13,983 nucleotides of DNA from contig CAZBLP010000053.1 of the NCBI GenBank assembly GCA_964492825.1, positions 1 through 13,983 on the forward strand, given 5' to 3'. Source of the DNA: CAZBLP01 sp964492825 (GTDB lineage Bacteria; DYJV01). A program made the position numbers and the translations under genes. This document shows, piece after piece, positions 1 through 6,078 of the stretch (within the stretch, counting starts at the first letter, position 1; each line of letters opens with the position of its first letter). The notes below the pieces were generated by a model. The model ran no database searches and was not told where the DNA came from. It saw only the letters and a program-made list of their open reading frames with translations.

Positions 1-464
1 TTTATTAAAAAGATTTTTACTTTTTCTGATTTTCTTTTTATTTTTTCAAAATATTTAATTGCATTTAAATAATCATATTTTTCATAACATATTACTCCGT
101 TAAATAAATTATGGACATCATTATAAACCAATCTATCTTTTGAATACAATTTTTCTATTAAAATATTAGCTTTGTCAAATTTTTTGGAAAAAATATATGC
201 TTTGGCAACATATGTAAGTTCGTTTATACTCTCACTGTTGCTTTTATACAATTCAATTATTTGACTATATTTCCCCTGTGTAAGGAGAAGTTCTAATAAT
301 ATCTTCTCTATCTCTTTGTTGCTTTTATATTGTTTTCCATATTCAATGGCAACATCAATATATCCATTTGAAATAAGCTTGTTTAAATATGAAATATCTG
401 CTCCATCAGCTGCAAATAATTTTGATATAAAAAAAATAACAAAAACAATAAATAACTTCCTCAT
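1..464 (-). CDS. Exported TPR-like repeat protein, C-terminus cut by window edge
   Basis: The reading frame opens at an ATG at 464-462 and stays open to the left edge, giving about 154 residues with the C-terminus missing. The start is well supported by AGGAG a few bases upstream. The N-terminus (MRKLFIVFVIFFISKLFAAD) is a typical signal peptide, with cleavage likely after the LFA around residue 18, so the protein is probably exported to the periplasm or envelope. The rest alternates short amphipathic helices, for example the segments around YVAKAYIFSKKFDKA and GVICYEKYDYLNAIKYFEK. These carry the Y/A/F spacing of tetratricopeptide-type repeats, which would make it a protein-interaction scaffold. 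It is the last visible gene of the minus-strand block, 36 bases after the preceding ORF. No enzymatic motif is visible and the precise role is unknown. The TPR assignment rests on pattern only. Confidence 0.75.
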   Translation of the reverse strand, partial: MRKLFIVFVIFFISKLFAADGADISYLNKLISNGYIDVAIEYGKQYKSNKEIEKILLELLLTQGKYSQIIELYKSNSESINELTYVAKAYIFSKKFDKANILIEKLYSKDRLVYNDVHNLFNGVICYEKYDYLNAIKYFEKIKRKSEKVKIFLI

Positions 465-500
465 TATCTTTTCTCCTATATATTTTAAGTTGTCTGATAA

Positions 501-851
501 TTATACTCTCATATTAAAAAACTCATAAATTAAATAAAAAACAGTTTTTGTACCATCTGATAAATACGGAGGTCCAAGTGAAAAAATATAACTTTTTTGC
601 AGCAGTTCCTTATTATCAGTAAAAATTTTCGCAAGTTTGAATCCATCTCTTTTAACAAAAATATATGGTTTAAAAGAATAAAGATTTTTATCATGATACA
701 TTTCCAGCACCATATAATTATTATTTTTCTTTAACATTACATTTATACTGAACTTTTTTAGAAATTCAGATAATGCATTATATTTATAGGACAAATTTCT
801 AAAAAATTCGTTAAATTTAAAAGCAAATTTAATAAAAGGATATAAATCCAC
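501..851 (-). CDS. Hypothetical protein, possibly the out-of-frame C-terminal part of the SH3 protein
   Basis: This frame of 116 residues opens at a GTG (851-849). No Shine-Dalgarno sequence precedes the GTG, and the space after the upstream stop is only 11 bases. The product has no signal peptide, membrane segment or recognised motif. It is rich in aromatic and basic residues and ends in EFFNMRV. The same frame continues open upstream through 875, where a run of seven A followed by G lies in the 3' end of the upstream SH3-domain gene. A -1 shift there (or an 8-A run) would join the two into a single protein. I therefore think this is more likely the C-terminal portion of that protein than an independent gene, but independent translation from the GTG cannot be excluded. 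Confidence 0.5.
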   Translation of the reverse strand: MDLYPFIKFAFKFNEFFRNLSYKYNALSEFLKKFSINVMLKKNNNYMVLEMYHDKNLYSFKPYIFVKRDGFKLAKIFTDNKELLQKSYIFSLGPPYLSDGTKTVFYLIYEFFNMRV

Positions 852-862
852 TTGATTTGACT

Positions 863-1384
863 TTAATGAAGTATCTTTTTTTGAATATAATATTTTGGAT
901 TAAAATCAGCTTCAATAAAAATTCTGCCAGTATTATACTTTTTTTCATAAGAAAATATTATTTTTATATCTTTTTTATAGAAATCAAAATTTAAAAATCT
1001 TTTAAATTCTAATATTTTTTTCTCTGTTTCTTTATTTATGGCATTAAATTCAAAATTAACTTTATAGTCAGGTAACACTATCTTTTTTATTTTATAAAAT
1101 CCTTTATAATATGCCCAACCTTGTATATTTCCATTCTGAGAAAAAATTTTATAATAAACTCCTTTTTTATCAATTATCTGAACTTTCTCACCTGATTTTA
1201 ACAAAAAAAGTATTTTAGCCCTTCTGCTCGGATTCTCTCTAACTCTCAATTTTTTATATTTAACAACAGCATATTTAATTATTTTGGGATGAATATATTG
1301 AGTATTAAAAAGGAAAAATATAATTATAAAACTAAATAAGCTTCGAATTAATAGCATTTGCAAGCTCTTGAATTTGATTTTCAA
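863..1384 (-). CDS. Exported bacterial SH3-domain protein
   Basis: The 173-residue product starts with a short basic stretch and a strongly hydrophobic helix (about residues 10-28, IRSLFSFIIIFFLF). This is a signal peptide or N-terminal anchor that places the rest outside the cytoplasm. A bacterial SH3 domain (SH3_3 type) follows at about residues 36-98: LRVRENPS, then ILFLLKSGEKVQII, GVYYKI and GWAYYKGFYKI. Such domains usually bind peptidoglycan or envelope partners. The residues after 100 are unassigned. I kept the TTG at 1384 because AAGGA lies six bases upstream; the alternative is ATG at 1357-1355. Either start lies inside the 3' end of selA, so the two genes are probably translationally coupled. 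The C-terminus is suspect: the stop follows a CAA AAA AAG run, and a -1 shift would extend the protein by 124 residues. Confidence 0.75.
   Translation of the reverse strand: MKIKFKSLQMLLIRSLFSFIIIFFLFNTQYIHPKIIKYAVVKYKKLRVRENPSRRAKILFLLKSGEKVQIIDKKGVYYKIFSQNGNIQGWAYYKGFYKIKKIVLPDYKVNFEFNAINKETEKKILEFKRFLNFDFYKKDIKIIFSYEKKYNTGRIFIEADFNPKYYIQKKILH
875..881 (-). other. A AAA AAG slippery heptamer at the SH3 gene 3' end
   Basis: On the minus strand the in-frame codons CAA AAA AAG form the heptamer A AAA AAG, the same slip site used in dnaX-type -1 frameshifting. Zero frame reaches TAA four codons later (865-863). The -1 frame reads GAT ACT TCA and stays open through the whole downstream ORF to 501. 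I see no Shine-Dalgarno-like stimulator upstream and no clear hairpin downstream. A homopolymer indel, real or from sequencing, is therefore at least as likely as programmed frameshifting. Confidence 0.5.
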
Positions 1385-2705
1385 AAATTGTCCTTAAATC
1401 AAGCATATAAGTATCATTTTTAATTCTTCCAATAACAGGCAACTCTCCTTCTTTTAGTTTTAAATCTATTTCATTTGCAGAATAATTTGAATGAATTAAC
1501 TCTAAAACCAGAGTGGAAATTTTGTTCATTGGGAAAGAACCACCACCTACATATGAATAATCTTCTTTTAATTTAGATTTAATATTACTATTTTTAATTG
1601 CTCGTCTTAATTTTAATCCTTTTTTCTTTAATACTGAAATATCTTCTGTTATCAATCTGAGAGACAGTACATTTTTAAAAGCATTCTCCACATTAAAATA
1701 CTCTTTAACAACTGATTCAAGAGCTGCTAACGTAAATTTGTCAATTCTCAAAGCCCTATTTAAAGGATGTTTTTTAAGAATATCAATATACTTTTTCCTA
1801 CCCAAAATTATCCCTGCTTGAGGTCCGCCAAAAAGTTTATCTCCGCTAAAAGTTACTATATCAACTTCTTTATTTACCACATCTGTTACTACAGGTTCAT
1901 CAGGCAAACCATATTTTGACAAATCAACAATTGAACCGCTTCCAAGGTCAAATACCACAGGAATACCTCTTCTCTTTCCTATTTCAACTATTTCCTCAAT
2001 ATCTACAGATTGAGAAAATCCAATAATTCTGTAATTGCTTGTGTGAGCTTTAAACAAGAGTGCTGTATTTTCATTTATAGCATTAATATAATCTCGAAGA
2101 TGTGTTTTATTGGTAGCACCAACTTCTTTTAATATTGCTCCACTCTGCTGCATAACTTCCGGGATTCTAAACGAGCCTCCTATTTCAACTAATTCTCCTC
2201 TTGATACAATAACTTCTCTGTTACAAGCTAAAGCTGATAAAACAAGCAAAACAGCAGCAGCATTATTATTTACAATTAATACATCTTCAGCTCCTGTTAA
2301 ATCTTTAAAATAGCGCACAATATTTTGATATCTTATACCTCTTTTACCACTGCTAATATCAAACTCAAGATTAGAATAACTCCCTGCTATCTTCTCAATA
2401 TTATTTAGAACTTTAGATGACAGAGGAGCTCTTCCAAAATTAGTATGCAAAATAATTCCTGTGCCATTAATAAGTTTTTTTAACTTTGGTGAAAAATATG
2501 CTTTTAAACTAAAATTTAATTTATTTAAAATATCTTCAATTTTAATTTCCTCAATCTCTCCTATGGATATTTTTTTTCTATATTCATCCAAAATTTTATT
2601 TATAAAAGTCTTAACTATAATTTTACCATACTTCTCCATTAAAACAACAGTATCCGGAAGCTCTAAAATCTTGTCTACCTTTGGAATTTGTTTATAAATA
2701 TTCAT
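1332..2705 (-). CDS. selA: L-seryl-tRNA(Sec) selenium transferase SelA
   Basis: SelA is a cytoplasmic PLP enzyme that converts seryl-tRNA(Sec) to selenocysteyl-tRNA(Sec) using selenophosphate. The 457-residue product has the usual family length. Its N-terminal helical part (about 1-75) is followed by the hallmark segments GTGIILHTNFGRAPLS (81-96), the NNNAAAVLL loop (146-154), SRGELVEIGGSFRIPEVM (168-185) and DLGSGS (253-258). The PLP Schiff-base lysine motif FSGDKLFGGPQAG puts the catalytic lysine at 290. The ATG at 2705 is preceded by AGAGGT at a suitable distance. Its first 14 bases overlap the end of the radical SAM gene, so the two are cotranscribed and probably translationally coupled. 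The 3' end overlaps the SH3 gene. The partner gene selB lies about 3.4 kb upstream on the same strand, separated by the radical SAM gene and dctQM. Confidence 0.97.
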   Translation of the reverse strand: MNIYKQIPKVDKILELPDTVVLMEKYGKIIVKTFINKILDEYRKKISIGEIEEIKIEDILNKLNFSLKAYFSPKLKKLINGTGIILHTNFGRAPLSSKVLNNIEKIAGSYSNLEFDISSGKRGIRYQNIVRYFKDLTGAEDVLIVNNNAAAVLLVLSALACNREVIVSRGELVEIGGSFRIPEVMQQSGAILKEVGATNKTHLRDYINAINENTALLFKAHTSNYRIIGFSQSVDIEEIVEIGKRRGIPVVFDLGSGSIVDLSKYGLPDEPVVTDVVNKEVDIVTFSGDKLFGGPQAGIILGRKKYIDILKKHPLNRALRIDKFTLAALESVVKEYFNVENAFKNVLSLRLITEDISVLKKKGLKLRRAIKNSNIKSKLKEDYSYVGGGSFPMNKISTLVLELIHSNYSANEIDLKLKEGELPVIGRIKNDTYMLDLRTIFENQIQELANAINSKLI

Positions 2706-3960
2706 TTTCTTTTACCTCTATTAAATTTCTGCAAAAATCTCTGAAGTTATTTACACCTATAAAAAACTCTCTCATCATAATAACCCAAAAATATTGCCCT
2801 TTTTCAGTTAAGAAAAACTTTTCATCTTCCTCTTTTAGCGCTCCAATAAATTTAAAGAAAAATAGTTCTTTGAAAAGTTTCCTATAAAAAGATTTATTAT
2901 ATTTTTTTTCAATAAATTTCTTATCCAAAGTAATACCAAATAATTTAATTAAAAAATCATACCTCATCTGCTCAACTAACGAAAATTTTTTTTCAGCTCT
3001 TAAAGGTAGTCTCCCTTTGTCAATAAACTTAAAATATTCAGGAATAGAAAATGTATTGGATAAAATCCTGCCATTATAATATCCAAAAGAACCGCTACCT
3101 GTGCCTAAATACTCGTCATAATCAATAATATATTCGTCTATCATACTTTTTTTCTTATTAAAACACCATGCTGTCCCAGGAGTATACGACCCTTTCAAAT
3201 GTTCTAAAATCTCAAAATAAAGCAGTTTTTCATTTTCATAACTTAATTTGCCAAATTTTGCCCTAATGGTTTTTTGTGTAGAATTTGATGCCATTAAAGG
3301 ATAAAAAGTAACTTGATCGGCATTTAAACTTTTTATAATTTCACAATCTCTTGAAATATGCTCCCTGTTTTGCGTAGGGAAATTAAAAATCATATCTATG
3401 TTTAAAGTATTAAAACGGCCCAAGGTATATTTCAAACGTTCTATAATCTCCTCAGCACTGCCATATTTATGAAATCTTTGCATTAACTTAAGCAAATTAT
3501 TATCAAAACTCTGCACTCCAACAGATAACCTGTTAACACCGCATTGTTCCAATACAGTTATATTTGATTCAGTAAGATGATTAGGATTAGTCTCACATGA
3601 CACTTCTTTTATTGAAAAATTATCTCTTATAAAATTGATGATTTCAGCAAGCTCATCTATAAGAATAGTTGGAGTACCGCCGCCTATATAAGATGAAAAA
3701 AAATCAAAGCCTTGTTCTTTATATAATTCTATCTCTTTTTTTAAATATTTAAAATATTTTTTTGCAATATTTTTTTCAAATTTAAATCTGTTGAAAGAGC
3801 AGTAAGGACACAATTCTTCACAAAAAGGTATATGAATGTATAAAAGAGGCTTTTTCTCATTACTTGGTAAAGGAGGAGCTATATTGAAACTTCTTTCAAA
3901 TATGAGATTTTTACTATTATACCAGTTTAAATATTTTCCAATGAAATTTTCTAAAAACAT
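2692..3960 (-). CDS. Radical SAM protein of the HemN/HemW (coproporphyrinogen oxidase-like) family
   Basis: The 422-residue product carries the radical SAM [4Fe-4S] motif C-x3-C-x2-C at C47, C51 and C54 in the context HIPFCEELCPYCSF. It also has the SAM-binding GGGTPT (93-98) and the family motif GVNRLSVGVQSFD, all typical of the HemN/HemW group. It departs from ordinary HemW: the usual GLPGQ segment reads NFPTQ, and the region after the barrel has TPGTAWCFN and DEYIIDYDEYLGTGSGSFGY in place of the HemW CRHN block. It is therefore more like the divergent heme-related radical SAM enzymes than the heme chaperone HemW or true HemN, and I do not assign a reaction or symbol. It is the first gene of the selA operon, overlapping selA by 14 bases. 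No Shine-Dalgarno precedes its ATG, and the upstream promoter suggests a leaderless message. Confidence 0.85.
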   Translation of the reverse strand: MFLENFIGKYLNWYNSKNLIFERSFNIAPPLPSNEKKPLLYIHIPFCEELCPYCSFNRFKFEKNIAKKYFKYLKKEIELYKEQGFDFFSSYIGGGTPTILIDELAEIINFIRDNFSIKEVSCETNPNHLTESNITVLEQCGVNRLSVGVQSFDNNLLKLMQRFHKYGSAEEIIERLKYTLGRFNTLNIDMIFNFPTQNREHISRDCEIIKSLNADQVTFYPLMASNSTQKTIRAKFGKLSYENEKLLYFEILEHLKGSYTPGTAWCFNKKKSMIDEYIIDYDEYLGTGSGSFGYYNGRILSNTFSIPEYFKFIDKGRLPLRAEKKFSLVEQMRYDFLIKLFGITLDKKFIEKKYNKSFYRKLFKELFFFKFIGALKEEDEKFFLTEKGQYFWVIMMREFFIGVNNFRDFCRNLIEVKENEYL

Positions 3961-3966
3961 TTAAAT

Positions 3967-3995
3967 TTTATATCAAGAAAATAAAAAAAAAACAA
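3967..3995 (-). promoter_or_regulatory. Extended -10 promoter for the radical SAM-selA operon, probably leaderless
   Basis: On the minus strand TTGTTT (3995-3990) is followed after 17 bases by TATAAA (3972-3967). A TG lies one base before the hexamer (3975-3974), making an extended -10. Counting the -10 end as -7 puts +1 at 3960, the A of the start codon. The gene also lacks a Shine-Dalgarno sequence, which agrees with a leaderless transcript. The -35 overlaps the stem of the preceding terminator and is only a partial match. This is inference from sequence alone. Confidence 0.5.
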
Positions 3996-4023
3996 GCCCA
4001 ACATTAATTGCTGAACTTGTTTT
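3983..4023 (-). terminator. Rho-independent terminator after dctM
   Basis: On the minus strand a 12-bp stem (4020-4009 with 4003-3992) closes a 5-base loop. All 12 positions pair when three G-U wobbles are allowed, and the stem is followed by an uninterrupted run of about nine U. The wobbles would be C/A mismatches in plus-strand RNA, so the terminator works for the minus strand only. It ends the dctQM transcript and insulates it from the selA operon. Confidence 0.88.
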
Positions 4024-4067
4024 AAATAATCACTAACTTTGTATTAATAAAAATTTTTAATATTTAA

Positions 4068-5405
4068 CTACTTTCTAAAAACAATTTCCGGGAGATATGT
4101 AACTATTTTTGGAAAAAATGCCACTATTGCTATACTTATAAGCTGTATTATAACAAACGGGATAATTCCTTTATAAATATGAGTTGTTTTTACTCCAGGC
4201 GGAGCAACACCTTTTAAATAAAACAGAGAGAATCCAAAAGGAGGAGTTAAAAAAGAAGTCTGTAAATTAACAGCTATAAGTATTGCTAACCACAGAGGAT
4301 CAACGCCATAACTTATCATAATAGGTGCAAGAACAGGTATATGAATAAATGTAATTTCTATAAAATCAAGAAAAAATCCTGCAGTAAAAATAATAAACAT
4401 AGTAATTGTAAGAATACCCCATTTACCAAAAGGCAGTGATTTGATTAATCCTCTGATAAAAGTATCACCATCCATGCCCCTAAAAACAAGACCAAAAGAT
4501 GTAGCACCAAGCAAAATTATAAAAACCATACATGTTAAAAAAGTAGTAGCCTGCATAACTTCATTTAAAGTTTTCATACTAAATTTACCATAACAAACTG
4601 TAAGAATGGTAGCACCTAATGCTCCTACGCCAGCTGCTTCTGTAGGAGACGCAATCCCTGCAAATATCGAGCCTAAAACTGCAACCATTAATATAATTGG
4701 AGGAACAAGAGCCTGCATAACTCTTTTAAATGCAACCATGCCTTTAAAATGTTTTAGCTCCTCTTCAGGCATTGGCGGCAAAGAGTCAGGCCTAATTAAA
4801 GATAAAAGCAAAATCCATAAAATATACATTGTTACTAGTAGAAAACCTGGTAAAACTGCCCCTAAAAAAAGGTCACCAATAGGAACATTTATAATAGTAC
4901 CTAAAAGAACAAGAACAATACTTGGAGGTATTATTTGACCTAATGTACCTGATGCTGCAATAACTCCTGTAGCAATTTCAGGTGAATAATGTCTTTTTAA
5001 CATTGTAGGCAAACTGAGCAGTCCCATTGTAACAACTGTGGCTCCAACAATACCTGTAGAAGCTGCAAGTAAGGCACCAACAACAACCACTGATATTGCA
5101 AGCCCTCCTTTTAACCTACCAAATAACATTGCCATTGTTTCTAAAAGCTCCTCAGCAATACCGCTTTTTTCAAGCATAACTCCCATATATATAAAAAGCG
5201 GCACAGCAAGCAATGTAAAATTAGTCATACGCCCCCAAAATCTTAAAGGCAAAAGTTTAAAAAATTCCCAACCAAATGTACAACCACCAAAAATCAATCC
5301 AACACCACCTAAGGTAAATGCAACTGGGAAACCGCCTAATAGTATTGCAAATAAAAATAAAAACATAATTCCAGGCAGTGCTTCATGAAAAGCTGATGCA
5401 TCCAT
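4068..5405 (-). CDS. dctM: TRAP transporter large permease subunit DctM
   Basis: This 445-residue, highly hydrophobic protein has about a dozen predicted membrane helices. It is the ion-coupled transport channel of a tripartite ATP-independent periplasmic transporter. Family features include PLFIYMGVMLEKSGIAEELL (69-88), the GALLAASTGIVGATV stretch (110-124), GTLGQIIPPS (153-162), SPTEAAGVGALGA and the late LTPPFGFSLFYLKGVAPP. Length and motifs resemble the large-permease group often annotated for mannitol/chloroaromatic or carboxylate uptake; the substrate cannot be read from sequence. The ATG at 5405 has an AGGAG six to seven bases upstream. It follows dctQ with a 20-base gap, so the two form one operon, and a strong terminator follows. 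The substrate-binding protein DctP that normally accompanies such a pair is not in this window. Confidence 0.95.
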   Translation of the reverse strand: MDASAFHEALPGIMFLFLFAILLGGFPVAFTLGGVGLIFGGCTFGWEFFKLLPLRFWGRMTNFTLLAVPLFIYMGVMLEKSGIAEELLETMAMLFGRLKGGLAISVVVVGALLAASTGIVGATVVTMGLLSLPTMLKRHYSPEIATGVIAASGTLGQIIPPSIVLVLLGTIINVPIGDLFLGAVLPGFLLVTMYILWILLLSLIRPDSLPPMPEEELKHFKGMVAFKRVMQALVPPIILMVAVLGSIFAGIASPTEAAGVGALGATILTVCYGKFSMKTLNEVMQATTFLTCMVFIILLGATSFGLVFRGMDGDTFIRGLIKSLPFGKWGILTITMFIIFTAGFFLDFIEITFIHIPVLAPIMISYGVDPLWLAILIAVNLQTSFLTPPFGFSLFYLKGVAPPGVKTTHIYKGIIPFVIIQLISIAIVAFFPKIVTYLPEIVFRK

Positions 5406-5425
5406 AATAAACTCCTATCTATTTT

Positions 5426-5980
5426 TTATTCTTCATAAATTTCTTTTAATTTTAATTCTTCTTTATCTTCATTTGATCCGAATATAAATAAAAAAGCCTT
5501 ACCAGCTTCTGCTAATCCTTGAATAAACAAAAGAATAAAGCATAATGGTATACAAGATTTTAAAAGATATCTCATTGGCAATCCACCAGGGTCAGGAGAA
5601 GTTTCTCTCATTACCCACGACTGATGAACCCAATCTTTAGTGGAATATACAATTAATACACAAAACGGCAATAAAAAAATAAATGTTCCAATCAAATTAA
5701 CCCATGCTTTAGTTTTAGGAGCAAATCTTGCATAGGTTATATCGACCCTAACATGTTTATCATGTTTCAAAGCATATCCTGCTCCGATTAAAAAGATAAT
5801 AGCATAAATATGCCATTCCAATTCGTACATAGCAGGATTGGTATGTTCAAAAAGATACCTGTTAAAAACATCGTAACATACAACAATAACAAGAATTGTT
5901 GTCAGCCAATTTGCAATAAAACCAAAGCCTTCATTAATTTTATCAGCTATTTTTATATACCATTTAATTGCTTTTTTCAC
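5426..5980 (-). CDS. dctQ: TRAP transporter small permease subunit DctQ
   Basis: The 184-residue product has four predicted membrane helices at roughly 24-40, 56-73, 93-113 and 138-157, the standard DctQ topology. It also has family-typical motifs: DVFNRYLF after helix 1, the ELEWHIYAI segment leading into helix 2, ALKHDKHVRVD, and DPGGLPMRYLLKS before helix 4. DctQ binds DctM in the inner membrane and is essential for TRAP uptake. The start is a GTG at 5980 preceded by a strong GGGAGG with five bases of spacing. It is the first gene of the dctQM unit and has its own consensus-like promoter immediately upstream. No dctP lies between it and selB. Confidence 0.93.
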   Translation of the reverse strand: MKKAIKWYIKIADKINEGFGFIANWLTTILVIVVCYDVFNRYLFEHTNPAMYELEWHIYAIIFLIGAGYALKHDKHVRVDITYARFAPKTKAWVNLIGTFIFLLPFCVLIVYSTKDWVHQSWVMRETSPDPGGLPMRYLLKSCIPLCFILLFIQGLAEAGKAFLFIFGSNEDKEELKLKEIYEE

Positions 5981-6028
5981 CTTTGCCTCCCAATTATATT
6001 ATAAAAATGTATACAAAAAACATCATCC

Positions 6029-6055
6029 ATTATAAATATTTTATATTAATGTCAA
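6029..6055 (-). promoter_or_regulatory. Sigma-70 type promoter for dctQM
   Basis: On the minus strand an exact TTGACA (6055-6050) is followed after 15 bases by an exact TATAAT (6034-6029). The spacer is slightly shorter than the usual 16-18. The predicted start near 6022 leaves a leader of about 40 bases containing the GGGAGG of dctQ. The promoter lies downstream of the selB stop codon, so dctQM can be transcribed independently of selB. Confidence 0.7.
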
Positions 6056-6078
6056 GTTTAATTTTAATAAAATTTAGT

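Noticed and set aside
316..528. Plus-strand open frame of 70 codons near the left edge
   Set aside because: It is antisense to the exported TPR-like protein, whose start, ribosome binding site and signal peptide are clear.
2110..2887. Plus-strand open frames opposite selA and the radical SAM gene
   Set aside because: They are antisense to confident genes and show no domain or start signal, so they are shadows of the real coding frames.
4606..5388. Two plus-strand open frames of about 110-116 codons opposite dctM
   Set aside because: They lie antisense to a well-supported DctM, lack ribosome binding sites, and have low-complexity composition produced by the complementary strand of membrane-helix codons.
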